Of a stretch of DNA of 64,000 bases, positions 41,882 to 50,495 are shown piece by piece. Under the pieces are notes generated by a model that was not told the origin of the DNA, ran no database searches, and saw nothing but the letters and a program-made list of their open reading frames with translations. The position numbers and the translations under genes are program-made. The number at the start of each line of letters is the position of its first letter. Position 1 is the stretch's first letter. The DNA comes from Proteocatella sp041738345 (GTDB lineage: Bacteria; Bacillota; Clostridia; Peptostreptococcales; Filifactoraceae), in NCBI GenBank assembly GCA_041738345.1, contig JBGSPX010000020.1, positions 12,364 to 76,363 on the forward strand, given 5' to 3'.

Positions 41882-42423
41882 TCTACTATTTCCTCCTGAA
41901 TCTTCTTTAGAATATACGGTTTTTGATATTCTGCTTTTAAAAAGGCTTCAAGTGAGTCTAATTTAAAATTTTCGCTATGAGCATATATTGTAAGGGCATC
42001 ATCTTCTAAATCGCTTTCAATTATAAGTGAGTATTGATGATGTTCAAATATTTCATTTAAAGAAAGATTTGAAAATATAAATTGAGATTCAAGCTCTTGT
42101 TTGCTACAAAATTTACTCAAAAGCTTCATAAGTGAAGAATCGAAACCACATTCTTTTAAGGTATCACAGTCCTTTGAATTTTCAACTCTAAAATATATAG
42201 TGAATATCTTGTATTTTTGAAGGGCTACAAGATAAAGAATTGTGGAGATAGTGCTTCCTATTATAGCTTCAGCAAGTGCAACATCAGGGGCATTGTATAT
42301 TAGATAAACAAATGAAATACAGAGCGAAAAAATTCCTAAATATATAATTGAATGCCTAAGGTGATGAGTTTGAACGGCACCTATTGAAAATACGATTAAA
42401 AGTAAAAGTGCTATTTCTACCAT
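41878..42423 (-). CDS. MbhD-like DUF4040 subunit with an extra C-terminal domain
   Basis: A 181-residue protein. The first 75 residues hold three helices and YNAPDVALAEAIIGSTISTILYL, the DUF4040/MbhD motif (xAPDVALTEAxVGA) that is part of MrpA in seven-gene Mrp operons. The remaining 100 or so residues are soluble, acidic and not recognised; simple MbhD proteins lack such a tail as far as I know. Confidence 0.8.
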   Translation of the reverse strand: MVEIALLLLIVFSIGAVQTHHLRHSIIYLGIFSLCISFVYLIYNAPDVALAEAIIGSTISTILYLVALQKYKIFTIYFRVENSKDCDTLKECGFDSSLMKLLSKFCSKQELESQFIFSNLSLNEIFEHHQYSLIIESDLEDDALTIYAHSENFKLDSLEAFLKAEYQKPYILKKIQEEIVE

Positions 42424-42424
42424 A

Positions 42425-42715
42425 TTAATCCCTTCCTATCTTATAGCCACTTATATATGCGGAGCGAACTATAGCGTGAGAAACAAGTGGGTTTATAATC
42501 AGTGTAATAATAAGAATAAATGATATCTTTAGAGAAAAAAAAGAAAATCCATTTTTGATTATAAAACCAAGCATAAGGGTTATGTAACCTACAGTATCTA
42601 TATTTGCAGATATAAGTGCCCGCTGATAAAAATTTTTAAATCTATATATCCCAAAAACTCCTATTGTTATAAAAATAAGGCTTAAGCCTATAAGAAAATT
42701 ACCTATATATTCCAT
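42425..42715 (-). CDS. mrpG: Antiporter subunit MrpG / MbhC
   Basis: A 96-residue, three-helix protein: IFITIGVFGIYRFKNFYQRALISANIDTVGYI (landmarks GIYRFKNFYQR and DTVGYI) and INPLVSHAIVRSAYISG, matching MrpG. TAAGGAG site upstream. Confidence 0.88.
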   Translation of the reverse strand: MEYIGNFLIGLSLIFITIGVFGIYRFKNFYQRALISANIDTVGYITLMLGFIIKNGFSFFSLKISFILIITLIINPLVSHAIVRSAYISGYKIGRD

Positions 42716-42736
42716 AACAAGCTCCTTAATGTAGCT

Positions 42737-42988
42737 TTAAAGTCGACTTTTTCGTTGAATATAAACCGCTATAAAAATTATACCGATAAAGCTTAGTAGT
42801 GCAAATGTAAGGGCAATATCTAAGAGAAAGGTTTGGTTTCTAATCACAGCGATTATAATTATTATCATTATTGTTTTTGAAGTTACTAAATTAAGTCCTA
42901 AAAGTCTATCCCATATGGAGGGGCCGAGTAAAATCCTAAGTGCACTAAAAAGTGATAATGTGGATATTATTATGAGCACAAGTTCCAT
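42737..42988 (-). CDS. mrpF: Antiporter subunit MrpF / MbhB
   Basis: An 83-residue, three-helix protein with RILLGPSIWDRLLGLNLVTSKTI, corresponding to the MrpF GPTxxDRxxAxN motif, and a C-terminal LSFIGIIFIAVY. It abuts mrpE with no gap. Confidence 0.9.
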   Translation of the reverse strand: MELVLIIISTLSLFSALRILLGPSIWDRLLGLNLVTSKTIMIIIIIAVIRNQTFLLDIALTFALLSFIGIIFIAVYIQRKSRL

Positions 42989-43501
42989 TTAGACATCCTC
43001 CCTTAGTACATTTTCAAAACTTCCTTTTATAATATCGCCCGCAGCTTTATCATCAACATTTTTGGGGTCAAACCAAAGGACTAAAATATTATCTTCAGAG
43101 ACATCTACTGTTATAGTTCCAGGAGTAAGCGTTATTGAGTTTGATAAAATTGCAATGTGTTCGGATTTTTTTAAATCAGTTTTTATAGAAATAAAACAAG
43201 GCTCAGCTTTTCCTTCAAGAATTTTGGGGACTAAAGCAAAGGCTGATTTGTATATTTCAAAAATCAAAACAAAAAAATATTTTAATATTTTCCCAAAACT
43301 AAAGTAAAATGTGTTGTAATAACTATCTTGTATAAAAATTTTTTCAGATATATAAATTGTTGCAAGTGAAACGATAAGGGCTGAAATAATTAAATAAAGC
43401 GATATATTTTCAAAAAGTGAAATCCAAAAGAGGGAAAATATAAGGCAAAGCTGAGTATAATAAAGTATTTTTTTTATATAAATCCCTCCTTCGTATTTCA
43501 T
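42989..43501 (-). CDS. mrpE: Antiporter subunit MrpE / MbhA
   Basis: A 170-residue protein with two N-terminal helices and a soluble C-terminus. Motifs are NSITLTPGTITVDVSEDNILVLWFDP (in parts) and VPKILEGKAEPCFISI, typical of MrpE. First antiporter gene after iorB. Oddity: no ribosome site precedes ATG 43501, whereas AAGGAGG lies just inside the ORF, spaced for a non-ATG codon (ATA or ATT) a few residues downstream; the true start is uncertain. Confidence 0.87.
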   Translation of the reverse strand: MKYEGGIYIKKILYYTQLCLIFSLFWISLFENISLYLIISALIVSLATIYISEKIFIQDSYYNTFYFSFGKILKYFFVLIFEIYKSAFALVPKILEGKAEPCFISIKTDLKKSEHIAILSNSITLTPGTITVDVSEDNILVLWFDPKNVDDKAAGDIIKGSFENVLREDV

Positions 43502-43508
43502 TTTATAT

Positions 43509-44108
43509 TTAATTTATATACCCATATTCAAAGGCTTTTATATTAAGCTCAACTGCTTTTTTAGGAGCATTTTCTATTAAAGATGATTTTAATGCATCAT
43601 AAAATGTAGCAGGTTTTATTAAATGACCGTATTTTTCATCTAATGATTTGCAGAGTAATCCTAAAATAACCGCGTTAGAAACTTTTGAGTTTCCTAGAGA
43701 AACGGCTTGAGCCGTAGCATCTAATGAGATTAAGGTATATTTTCCTGAAAATACTTCTTCTATGTTTGTAGGATATTCAAATTTTTCCATAGCCACCATG
43801 GAAGGATATATTTTTGAATTATTTATTATGCATATTCCATCGGGCTTCAAATGATTTATCCAGCGATAAGCCTCAAGTGGCTCTAGTCCGATAAGATAAT
43901 CAGCATTTGATGGAAGAATATTTGGAGAATATATTTTTTCACCAAATTTAACAGTTCCCCAGATTTTTCCTCCTCTTTGTGAAAGTCCTACTACATCATT
44001 TGTTTTGACATCAAAATCAAGTGATACAAAAGCTTCTGATAATATTTTAGTCATTAATACAAGTCCTTGACCACCTACACCACCAATAAAAATATTTATA
44101 TCTTTCAT
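43509..44108 (-). CDS. iorB: Indolepyruvate:ferredoxin oxidoreductase, beta subunit
   Basis: A 199-residue gamma-type domain protein of 2-oxoacid:ferredoxin oxidoreductases: IFIGGVGGQGLVLMTKIL, VVGLSQRGGKIWGTVKFG, and LEALRAY-like LEPLEAYRW. With IorA it oxidatively decarboxylates aryl pyruvates to acyl-CoA, reducing ferredoxin. The start at 44108 follows GGAGGT; the upstream GTG is inside that site. Seven bases separate it from mrpE. Confidence 0.92.
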   Translation of the reverse strand: MKDINIFIGGVGGQGLVLMTKILSEAFVSLDFDVKTNDVVGLSQRGGKIWGTVKFGEKIYSPNILPSNADYLIGLEPLEAYRWINHLKPDGICIINNSKIYPSMVAMEKFEYPTNIEEVFSGKYTLISLDATAQAVSLGNSKVSNAVILGLLCKSLDEKYGHLIKPATFYDALKSSLIENAPKKAVELNIKAFEYGYIN

Positions 44109-44121
44109 AATTACCTCCACA

Positions 44122-45903
44122 TTATTTTTCCAAAGAACATTTTATAGCACCTACAGGACATACTTGCGAACAAATACTGCATCCTACGCACATCTGAGGG
44201 TCTATATATGATTTTAGATTCTCAATTTCAGGATAAGCCTTCATTCTTATAGGAGGGCAGTTTGTTCTTAAGCAGGATCTACAGTTGATGCATACTTTAG
44301 GATCTACATAATAATATGGTTCTTTTATTTTAAATTTTAGCGCGCAAGGTCTAGTTGTGATGATTATAGATAATTTAGGTTTTTTTATTTCAGCATCTAT
44401 AATTTGCTTAGCTTTTTTATACTCAAATTGATCAACGATTATAGGGTCATATCCAAATGATTTAAGAACATTTTCGAGGGGGATATTATTTTCATTTTGA
44501 CTATTTTTGACAAAGCCCACATTATCTTGTCCACCTGTCATAGCCGTAGTAGAGTTATCCAAAATAATTAGCGTGATATTATCGGTTTCATCAAGTTGAT
44601 ATTTAAGGTTTGCAAAGCCAGTCATACCTGAATGGAAAAATGTACCATCTCCAATAACTGCGACAAGAGGCGTATCCTTTTCTGAAATATTCATAGATTT
44701 TCTCATACCTTTTATCATTCCAAGACAGGCACCCATGCTTATTATAGTTTTAGCGACCTCAAATGGCTCATAAATTGCCATAGAATAACAGCCTATATCT
44801 CCAAGTACAAGACTTTTGTTTTTCTTTAGTATGTCAAATACAGGGCGATGAGGACATCCGCTACAAAATAGTGGCCCTCTAGGTACACAACCTTCTGGCT
44901 CTGAAGCTTTTGATGTAGTGTGAATTTCATTATTTGAAATACCAATTGAAGCTAATTTTTGAGCTATATCTTCTGAAAAAATTTCTCCTGTAAAACTAAA
45001 AAGTTCTTTTCCGATACAGTTTATTTGATTTACTTTTAATTCTTTTTCTATAAAATCACTCATTTCTTCGATTACGATTATTTTATATTTCTCAGAAAGT
45101 GATTTGATTTTTTGAATAGGAAGTGGGTTTACTATTCCCAGTTTAAGTATATTTACTTTTAAATCAAGTTCTTTAAGGTTTTGGTAAGCTATTCCAGAGG
45201 TGATTATAAGTGTATCTGAAGCTTTGTTTTCTTCAAAAATATTTATATTGTATTTATCAAGATTTTCTTCTAAAGAAGCCAGACTGTCTTTCATTTTGTG
45301 TTGAGCTGCAAAGGTATATGGAGGAATCATAGCATGTTCTGATACAATACCAGAAAAACCTGCCGATTTATGGACTTCACGTTCATATAGCTCAACTAGG
45401 CTTCTACTATGACATAACCTACTGGTAATTCGGAGCATACAAGCGATATTATGAGTTTCACTAATACTAAGAGCTAATGTAGTAAAGTCTTTTGCTTCTT
45501 GACTATCTGAAGGGTCAAATATTGCCATATTTGCAAACTTTCCTAAAATCCGATTATCCTGCTCGTTTTGAGAACTCGCCATTCCTGGGTCATCGCCAGT
45601 TACAAGCAAAAAACCACCATTTATTTTTGTTTGGACAAAGGTCATAAGTGGATCCATTGCGATGTTAACGCCCACATGTTTCATAGATGCTAAAGCTCTA
45701 GAACCATTCATAGAAGCTCCTATAGCTACTTCTACAGCTACTTTTTCATTTATAGAAAATTCACTGTATATTTCTGGATACTGAGTTATATTTTCAAGAA
45801 GCTCCACAGTAGGAGAACCAGGGTAACTTGCAGCTACTTCACCGCCTGCCTCATAAAAACCTCTTGCTATAGCTTGGTTTCCAGTCATTAATTTTTTTTG
45901 CAA
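44122..45903 (-). CDS. iorA: Indolepyruvate:ferredoxin oxidoreductase, alpha subunit
   Basis: A 593-residue subunit. N-terminal pyrimidine-binding domain (GFYEAGGEVAASYPGSP), central domains, a thiamine-diphosphate-binding region (GDIGCYSMAIYEP, VIGDGTFFHSGMTG, ILDNSTTAMTGGQ), and two C-terminal [4Fe-4S] motifs (CINCRSCLRTNCPP; CVGCSICSQVCP). It acts in aromatic amino-acid fermentation. TTG start at 45903, with AGGGAGG eight bases upstream. First gene of the iorAB-antiporter operon. Confidence 0.95.
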   Translation of the reverse strand: MQKKLMTGNQAIARGFYEAGGEVAASYPGSPTVELLENITQYPEIYSEFSINEKVAVEVAIGASMNGSRALASMKHVGVNIAMDPLMTFVQTKINGGFLLVTGDDPGMASSQNEQDNRILGKFANMAIFDPSDSQEAKDFTTLALSISETHNIACMLRITSRLCHSRSLVELYEREVHKSAGFSGIVSEHAMIPPYTFAAQHKMKDSLASLEENLDKYNINIFEENKASDTLIITSGIAYQNLKELDLKVNILKLGIVNPLPIQKIKSLSEKYKIIVIEEMSDFIEKELKVNQINCIGKELFSFTGEIFSEDIAQKLASIGISNNEIHTTSKASEPEGCVPRGPLFCSGCPHRPVFDILKKNKSLVLGDIGCYSMAIYEPFEVAKTIISMGACLGMIKGMRKSMNISEKDTPLVAVIGDGTFFHSGMTGFANLKYQLDETDNITLIILDNSTTAMTGGQDNVGFVKNSQNENNIPLENVLKSFGYDPIIVDQFEYKKAKQIIDAEIKKPKLSIIITTRPCALKFKIKEPYYYVDPKVCINCRSCLRTNCPPIRMKAYPEIENLKSYIDPQMCVGCSICSQVCPVGAIKCSLEK

Positions 45904-46071
45904 AAAGAACACCTCCCTAAAATAAAAAATAAATTAATAAATAAAAACTTACATTTTATATTTATACCCTAAATTAAAAATTTATATTCTTTTTATTTCC
46001 TTATTGAAAAAAAACTGTATTTATTATAAACTTAATAAGTAAACTAATATGATAAAATTATAGGGGGAAAA

Positions 46072-47130
46072 ATGAAAAAGAATTTCAAAAAATTATTTTG
46101 CATTACAATGGGAGTGGCAATGGTATTATCATTAACAATGGTTAACGCACAGGAGTCTTCTAACATAAAGCGTTATTCTAGAAATATTTCTGGACGAAAC
46201 GTGAATGTAGTAGAGGTTAATATGAGTAAGATGAGTGGTTATGTGGCACTTGGTCAAAACAAAGTAGGTTCTGTTCAAAGTATGTCACAAATAGTTAAGA
46301 ATAATTCGGCAAAAGCAGCGGTAAATGGTACTTTTTTTAATGCTTATGCAACAGCTCCAGAACCACAATCACCTAATGGAAATCTTATAAACAAAGGAAA
46401 ACTAATTCATAAATATGATAATGGAACTACTTTTGCAATAAGTAAGTCGGGAAAAGCCCAAATTGCAAGACGTGTGAAAACTAGTGTAAATCTTACTGCA
46501 CATGACACCCATCATACAGTAGGAGCCTATGGGATAAATCGCAAGGTAGGTGCTCAAGGAATATATTTATTTACAGATAGCTGGGGAAATAATTTAGGAA
46601 TAAAAAATGGAATAAATATAGCAGTAGACTCAAATAATATAGTTGTGAAGAAAGTTTCAGGAGAAAATGTGGGAATTCCAGCAGGTGGATTTGCTATAAA
46701 CATAAGTGGAAATAGTGATTCGCTTTTAAGATTTGCTTCTGCGTGTGAAGTTGGTAAGCAGGTAAGCTGGGATTATCAAGTTGAAGGCTTTGAAGACAAT
46801 GATATAATGACTGCGGTTGGAGCAGGACCTATGGTGTTAAGTGATTCTCAAAAAATAACTAGTCTTGAAAATTATAAAAACGAAGGCTTTACAGAAGCAA
46901 AGATACTTACAAATGCAGGCGCAAGATCTGCAATAGGAGTTAAGGCAGATGGTAATGTAGTAATAATAACTACATCTGCAAAAGTAAGTGAGCTTGGTGG
47001 GATAATGTTAAGTTTAGGGTGCAGAGATGCAATGAATCTTGATGGAGGAGCATCTAGTGGACTTTACTCAAATGGGAAGTTTCTTACTAGTCCAGGACGT
47101 AATCTAAGTAATGTTTTGTATTTTAAATAA
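46072..47130 (+). CDS. Secreted phosphodiester glycosidase-family (NAGPA domain) protein
   Basis: A 352-residue exported protein. A signal peptide (MKKNFKKLFCITMGVAMVLS, cut after VNA-Q) is followed by a NAGPA/DUF2233 domain with AAVNGTFFNAY, TAVGAGPMVL, NAGARSAIGV and MNLDGGASSGLY, the family's metal and active-site landmarks. NAGPA homologues remove GlcNAc-1-phosphodiester caps or act on wall glycopolymers; the substrate here is unknown. No wall anchor seen. It is monocistronic; TTGAAA-17-TAAACT at 46004-46032 is a possible promoter. Confidence 0.85.
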   Translation: MKKNFKKLFCITMGVAMVLSLTMVNAQESSNIKRYSRNISGRNVNVVEVNMSKMSGYVALGQNKVGSVQSMSQIVKNNSAKAAVNGTFFNAYATAPEPQSPNGNLINKGKLIHKYDNGTTFAISKSGKAQIARRVKTSVNLTAHDTHHTVGAYGINRKVGAQGIYLFTDSWGNNLGIKNGINIAVDSNNIVVKKVSGENVGIPAGGFAINISGNSDSLLRFASACEVGKQVSWDYQVEGFEDNDIMTAVGAGPMVLSDSQKITSLENYKNEGFTEAKILTNAGARSAIGVKADGNVVIITTSAKVSELGGIMLSLGCRDAMNLDGGASSGLYSNGKFLTSPGRNLSNVLYFK

Positions 47131-47144
47131 ATTGTAAATAAAGA

Positions 47145-47190
47145 GGCTTATTGAAAAATTCATTTGAATTAATCAATAAGCCTTATTTTA
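47145..47190. terminator. Bidirectional terminator
   Basis: A 10-bp stem GGCTTATTGA/TCAATAAGCC with A/T tracts on both sides, between convergent genes. Confidence 0.8.
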
Positions 47191-47202
47191 AATATAAAAT
47201 TT

Positions 47203-47787
47203 TTATGCATAAACAAAATTTTCAGAGCTTACAGTAAGTGAATGAAGAAGTAATATAGAACAAACTAAAGACGATGCAGAAATTGCATACTTTATGTCAT
47301 TTTCGCTTGAACTTTCATCTTCAACATATTTCATCATAAAAGTATCTACTATAAACTTTAAATTAACATCATTAAAATCCACTAAATCATCATAGATTGT
47401 GTTTTCATTATTGTAATTTTTTACATCCTTATGCATATTTTTTTCATAGAGCAGATGCTCTTTTAATTTGTCACCATACGCATCTCTATCGTGATGAGGA
47501 AGGCAGAAATAGTCACATACATAGTGAGTTATTACACCAAGTCTATAAGAATAAAAATTTAATTTAGCAACACTTTCTGATGGATTTATTAAAGAAAGTT
47601 CCTCTATCATATGAAGTATTGCTTCAAAATTTTGATATTTATAGTGCTTTAGATGTCTATGGTAAAGCGGTAGGTCTGGACTCATATTACCTAACTTAAA
47701 CATCAATTTATTTAAAGCAAATGAAGTATTTTCTTCTATATTAGAATAAATGAATTCAGACATTTTTTTATGGGAATAAATTAGCAT
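47203..47787 (-). CDS. Zinc-dependent phospholipase C-like protein
   Basis: A 194-residue helical protein of the Zn_dep_PLPC family. LGNMSPDLPLYHRH, RLGVITHYVCDYFCLPHHD and EHLLYE supply the His/Asp zinc ligands typical of clostridial alpha-toxin-type catalytic domains. Unlike the toxins it has no signal peptide or PLAT domain, so it is probably a cytoplasmic relative of unknown substrate. AGGAGG precedes ATG 47787. Confidence 0.78.
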   Translation of the reverse strand: MLIYSHKKMSEFIYSNIEENTSFALNKLMFKLGNMSPDLPLYHRHLKHYKYQNFEAILHMIEELSLINPSESVAKLNFYSYRLGVITHYVCDYFCLPHHDRDAYGDKLKEHLLYEKNMHKDVKNYNNENTIYDDLVDFNDVNLKFIVDTFMMKYVEDESSSENDIKYAISASSLVCSILLLHSLTVSSENFVYA

Positions 47788-47932
47788 TTATTATCCTCCT
47801 TATTATCTTAACATATTTATTTTACTACAATAGAAAGTAATTTACAATAATTATTTTGAATATTTAGAGAAAGAAAATTGACACATTAATATTATAAAAT
47901 CTTAATAAAATCAAACAAATTAGCGGTATAAG

Positions 47933-47961
47933 TTGAAAAAAATTATAAATTGTGATATTAT
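47933..47961 (+). promoter_or_regulatory. Promoter of rnpB
   Basis: TTGAAA (47933-47938), 17 bases, TATTAT (47956-47961), placing the start at about 47969, exactly where the RNase P RNA P1 helix begins. Confidence 0.75.
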
Positions 47962-47969
47962 ATCTTAGT

Positions 47970-48303
47970 GAGTATACCGAATAGTCGCATGGTAACCCCA
48001 TGAGGAAAGTCCGAGCTCCGTAGGGCAAGGGTGCTAGGTAACACCTAGTGGAGGCGACTCTAAGGAAAGTGCAACAGAGAGATACCGCCTGCTTTAGCAG
48101 GTAAGGGTGGAAAGGTGAGGTAAGAGCTTACCAGCAATTGGGTGATCAATTGGCTATGTAAACCCCACTCGGAGCAAGACCAAGTAGGATTCAAAAAGGA
48201 GGCTGCCCGTCTCCGTCCGTAGGTAGGTCGCTTGAGCCTATTGGTGACAATAGGCCTAGATAGATGGCTATTCAAGACAGAACTCGGCTTACAGGTATAC
48301 TCA
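47970..48303 (+). ncRNA. rnpB: RNase P RNA
   Basis: The conserved core is present: GAGGAAAGTCCGAGCTCC near the 5' end, AGAGAGATACCGCC in the middle, and ACAGAACTCGGCTTACAG near the 3' end, which closes the P4 pairing. The ends AGTATACC and GGTATACT pair as helix P1. This ribozyme matures tRNA 5' ends. A promoter and a terminator flank it tightly. Confidence 0.95.
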
Positions 48304-48310
48304 ATAAATC

Positions 48311-48336
48311 ACCAATGCTAAGGCGTTGGTTTTTTT
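48311..48336 (+). terminator. Terminator of rnpB
   Basis: An 8-bp stem ACCAATGC/GCGTTGGT (one G-T pair) followed by T7. Confidence 0.85.
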
Positions 48337-48360
48337 GTAATTTAGATTTGGAGATTTGAT

Positions 48361-48909
48361 TTGATTAAAGAAGTTATTGTAGTTGAAGGAAAAGATGACA
48401 TATCAGCAGTAAAGAAAGCTGTAGATGCTGAAATAATAGCAACCAATGGATTTGGATTTCCTAAGAATGTTAAGGAAAGAATTATAAAAGCTAGTCAAAC
48501 AAGAGGGATTATAATCCTTACTGATCCAGACTATGCAGGTGAAAAAATAAGAAAAGAAATAGTATCATTGGTTGGCAATTGCAAGCATGCCTATATTCCA
48601 AAAACTTCTGCTATAAAAGGAGATGATATAGGAGTAGAAAATGCGTCTCCAGAAGCTATTTTGGAGGCTCTTAGTAAAGCTAGATGCCAAATTGAAGAAA
48701 AAAGAACTGAATTTACTAATAAAGATCTTATTGAACACAATTTACTTCTTGGAGAAAATTCAAGTTATAGAAGAGAGTTATTAGGTCAAATTCTTGGCAT
48801 TGGTTATGCAAATGCAAAACAATTTTTATCGAGATTAAATAACTATGGGATAACTAGAGCTGAATTTATAGAAGCTTTAGATTCCGTTGATAGGGAGATA
48901 TATGAGTAA
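48361..48909 (+). CDS. rnmV: Ribonuclease M5
   Basis: A 182-residue Toprim nuclease that matures 5S rRNA: VIVVEGKDDISAV, IILTDPDYAGEKIRK and the M5-specific GDDIGVENASPEAI. TTG start. It overlaps the start of rsmA, and rnmV-rsmA pairing is classical in Firmicutes. Confidence 0.95.
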   Translation: MIKEVIVVEGKDDISAVKKAVDAEIIATNGFGFPKNVKERIIKASQTRGIIILTDPDYAGEKIRKEIVSLVGNCKHAYIPKTSAIKGDDIGVENASPEAILEALSKARCQIEEKRTEFTNKDLIEHNLLLGENSSYRRELLGQILGIGYANAKQFLSRLNNYGITRAEFIEALDSVDREIYE

Positions 48910-49774
48910 TTTAGCAACTCACAAGACCACAAAAGCAATAGTAGCAAAATATGGTTTTAATTTTACTAAATCTTTGGGTCAAAATTTTTTAGTAGATGGA
49001 AACATTTTAAATAAAATAGTAGATGGAGCAGATATTGGTTCGGAAGATATTGTTTTTGAAATAGGGACAGGAATTGGAACGCTTACGTATGAATTAGCGA
49101 AGAAAGCCCAAAAAGTTGTAGCCATAGAGATAGACTCTAGGCTTATTCCTATTTTAGAAGATACTCTTTCTGAATTTGATAATGTGCATATAATAAATGA
49201 AGATATACTAAAGGTAGATCTTAAATCTGTAGTACAAAAGTATGCAGGAGATAAAAAAATAAAGGTAGTTGCAAATTTACCTTATTATATAACAACGCCA
49301 ATAATAATGCGCTTTTTAGAAGAAGGTATAAATTTAGACTCTATGGTTATAATGATACAAAAAGAAGTAGCGGATAGAATTGCAGCTAAACCTTCGACAA
49401 AAGCTTATGGAAGCCTTTCGGTAGCTATTCAATATTATGCAGATAGTAAAATAATAGCGAAAGCCCCAAAAGGTGCTTTTGTGCCACCACCAAATGTGGA
49501 TTCATCAGTGCTGAAAATATCTGTGAAACCAGAAAAAGATGTGGAACTGAAGGATGCCAATTTATTTTTTGAAGTTGTAAAGGGGTCTTTTTCAAAGCGT
49601 AGAAAAACTATAGTGAATTCACTTTCGACATATGGGGATTTTGATAAAATGATTGTTGGAAAAGCCTTACAAATGACAGAGATTGATCCTCAAAGAAGAG
49701 GGGAAACTCTTACAATAAATGAGTTTGCAAGCTTGTCAAACATGATTCATTATTTAACAAAAAACTCTATTTAA
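48902..49774 (+). CDS. rsmA: 16S rRNA dimethyladenosine transferase (KsgA)
   Basis: A 290-residue enzyme dimethylating two adenosines in 16S helix 45. FTKSLGQNFLVDGNILNKI, VFEIGTGIGTLT (SAM site), VVANLPYYITTPI (NLPY catalytic motif) and FSKRRKTIVNSL are all present. The ATG at 48902 lies within the end of rnmV; an upstream reading from 48887 lacks a good site. Confidence 0.96.
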   Translation: MSNLATHKTTKAIVAKYGFNFTKSLGQNFLVDGNILNKIVDGADIGSEDIVFEIGTGIGTLTYELAKKAQKVVAIEIDSRLIPILEDTLSEFDNVHIINEDILKVDLKSVVQKYAGDKKIKVVANLPYYITTPIIMRFLEEGINLDSMVIMIQKEVADRIAAKPSTKAYGSLSVAIQYYADSKIIAKAPKGAFVPPPNVDSSVLKISVKPEKDVELKDANLFFEVVKGSFSKRRKTIVNSLSTYGDFDKMIVGKALQMTEIDPQRRGETLTINEFASLSNMIHYLTKNSI

Positions 49775-49793
49775 GAGTTTGGAGGAGGCAAAG

Positions 49794-50495
49794 TTGATTA
49801 AGTTTGAAAATGTAAGTAAAGTATATGAAAAGAAAGATAAATTTGCATTAAAAGATGTAAATATAAATATAAATTCAGGGGAATTCGTATTTTTAGTAGG
49901 AAGTTCTGGAGCTGGAAAATCTACATTTATAAAGTTACTTCTTAGAGAAGAAATTCCTACAGAAGGAACTCTTACGGTAAACAAAAAAGATGTAGCTTCT
50001 TTATCGCCAAGAACAATTCCTAAATTCAGACGTAATATGGGTGTAGTATTTCAAGATTTTAGACTGCTACCAAATAAAACGGTATATGAAAATATTGCTT
50101 TTGCTATGGAAATTACTCAGCAGAAGAAAAAGGATATAAGACGAAAAGTGCCAGTAGCTCTTTCACTGGTAGGACTTAGTGATAAAGCAAAATCTTATCC
50201 TAATCAGCTTTCAGGAGGAGAACAGCAAAGAGTTGGTATAGCTAGAGCTATAATAAATAATCCAGTAATTTTGATAGCGGATGAGCCTACAGGAAATCTA
50301 GACCCTCAAAATGCTGACGAAATAATGGAAATTCTTTTAGATATAAACAGAAGAGGGACGACCGTTATAATAGCTACTCATGCTAAAGAAATTGTGGATA
50401 AACTTCAGAAGAGAGTAATTACCCTTGATAAAGGTATGGTTACAAGTGATGTTCAAAGGGGGAATTACACAAATGTTAAACAACTTTATGTATAG
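49794..50495 (+). CDS. ftsE: Cell division ATP-binding protein FtsE
   Basis: A 233-residue ABC ATPase: IKFENVSKVYEKKDKFALKD, Walker A GSSGAGKSTFIK, FQDFRLLPNKTVYENIA, signature LSGGEQQRVGIARA, Walker B LIADEPTGNLDP. With FtsX it drives wall hydrolases at division. The TTG at 49794 follows GGAGGAGG; the TTG at 49779 is part of that region. It overlaps ftsX by 23 bases. Confidence 0.95.
   Translation: MIKFENVSKVYEKKDKFALKDVNININSGEFVFLVGSSGAGKSTFIKLLLREEIPTEGTLTVNKKDVASLSPRTIPKFRRNMGVVFQDFRLLPNKTVYENIAFAMEITQQKKKDIRRKVPVALSLVGLSDKAKSYPNQLSGGEQQRVGIARAIINNPVILIADEPTGNLDPQNADEIMEILLDINRRGTTVIIATHAKEIVDKLQKRVITLDKGMVTSDVQRGNYTNVKQLYV

Noticed and set aside
48060..48275. A 71-codon ORF on the minus strand
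   Set aside because: Lies wholly within the RNase P RNA.
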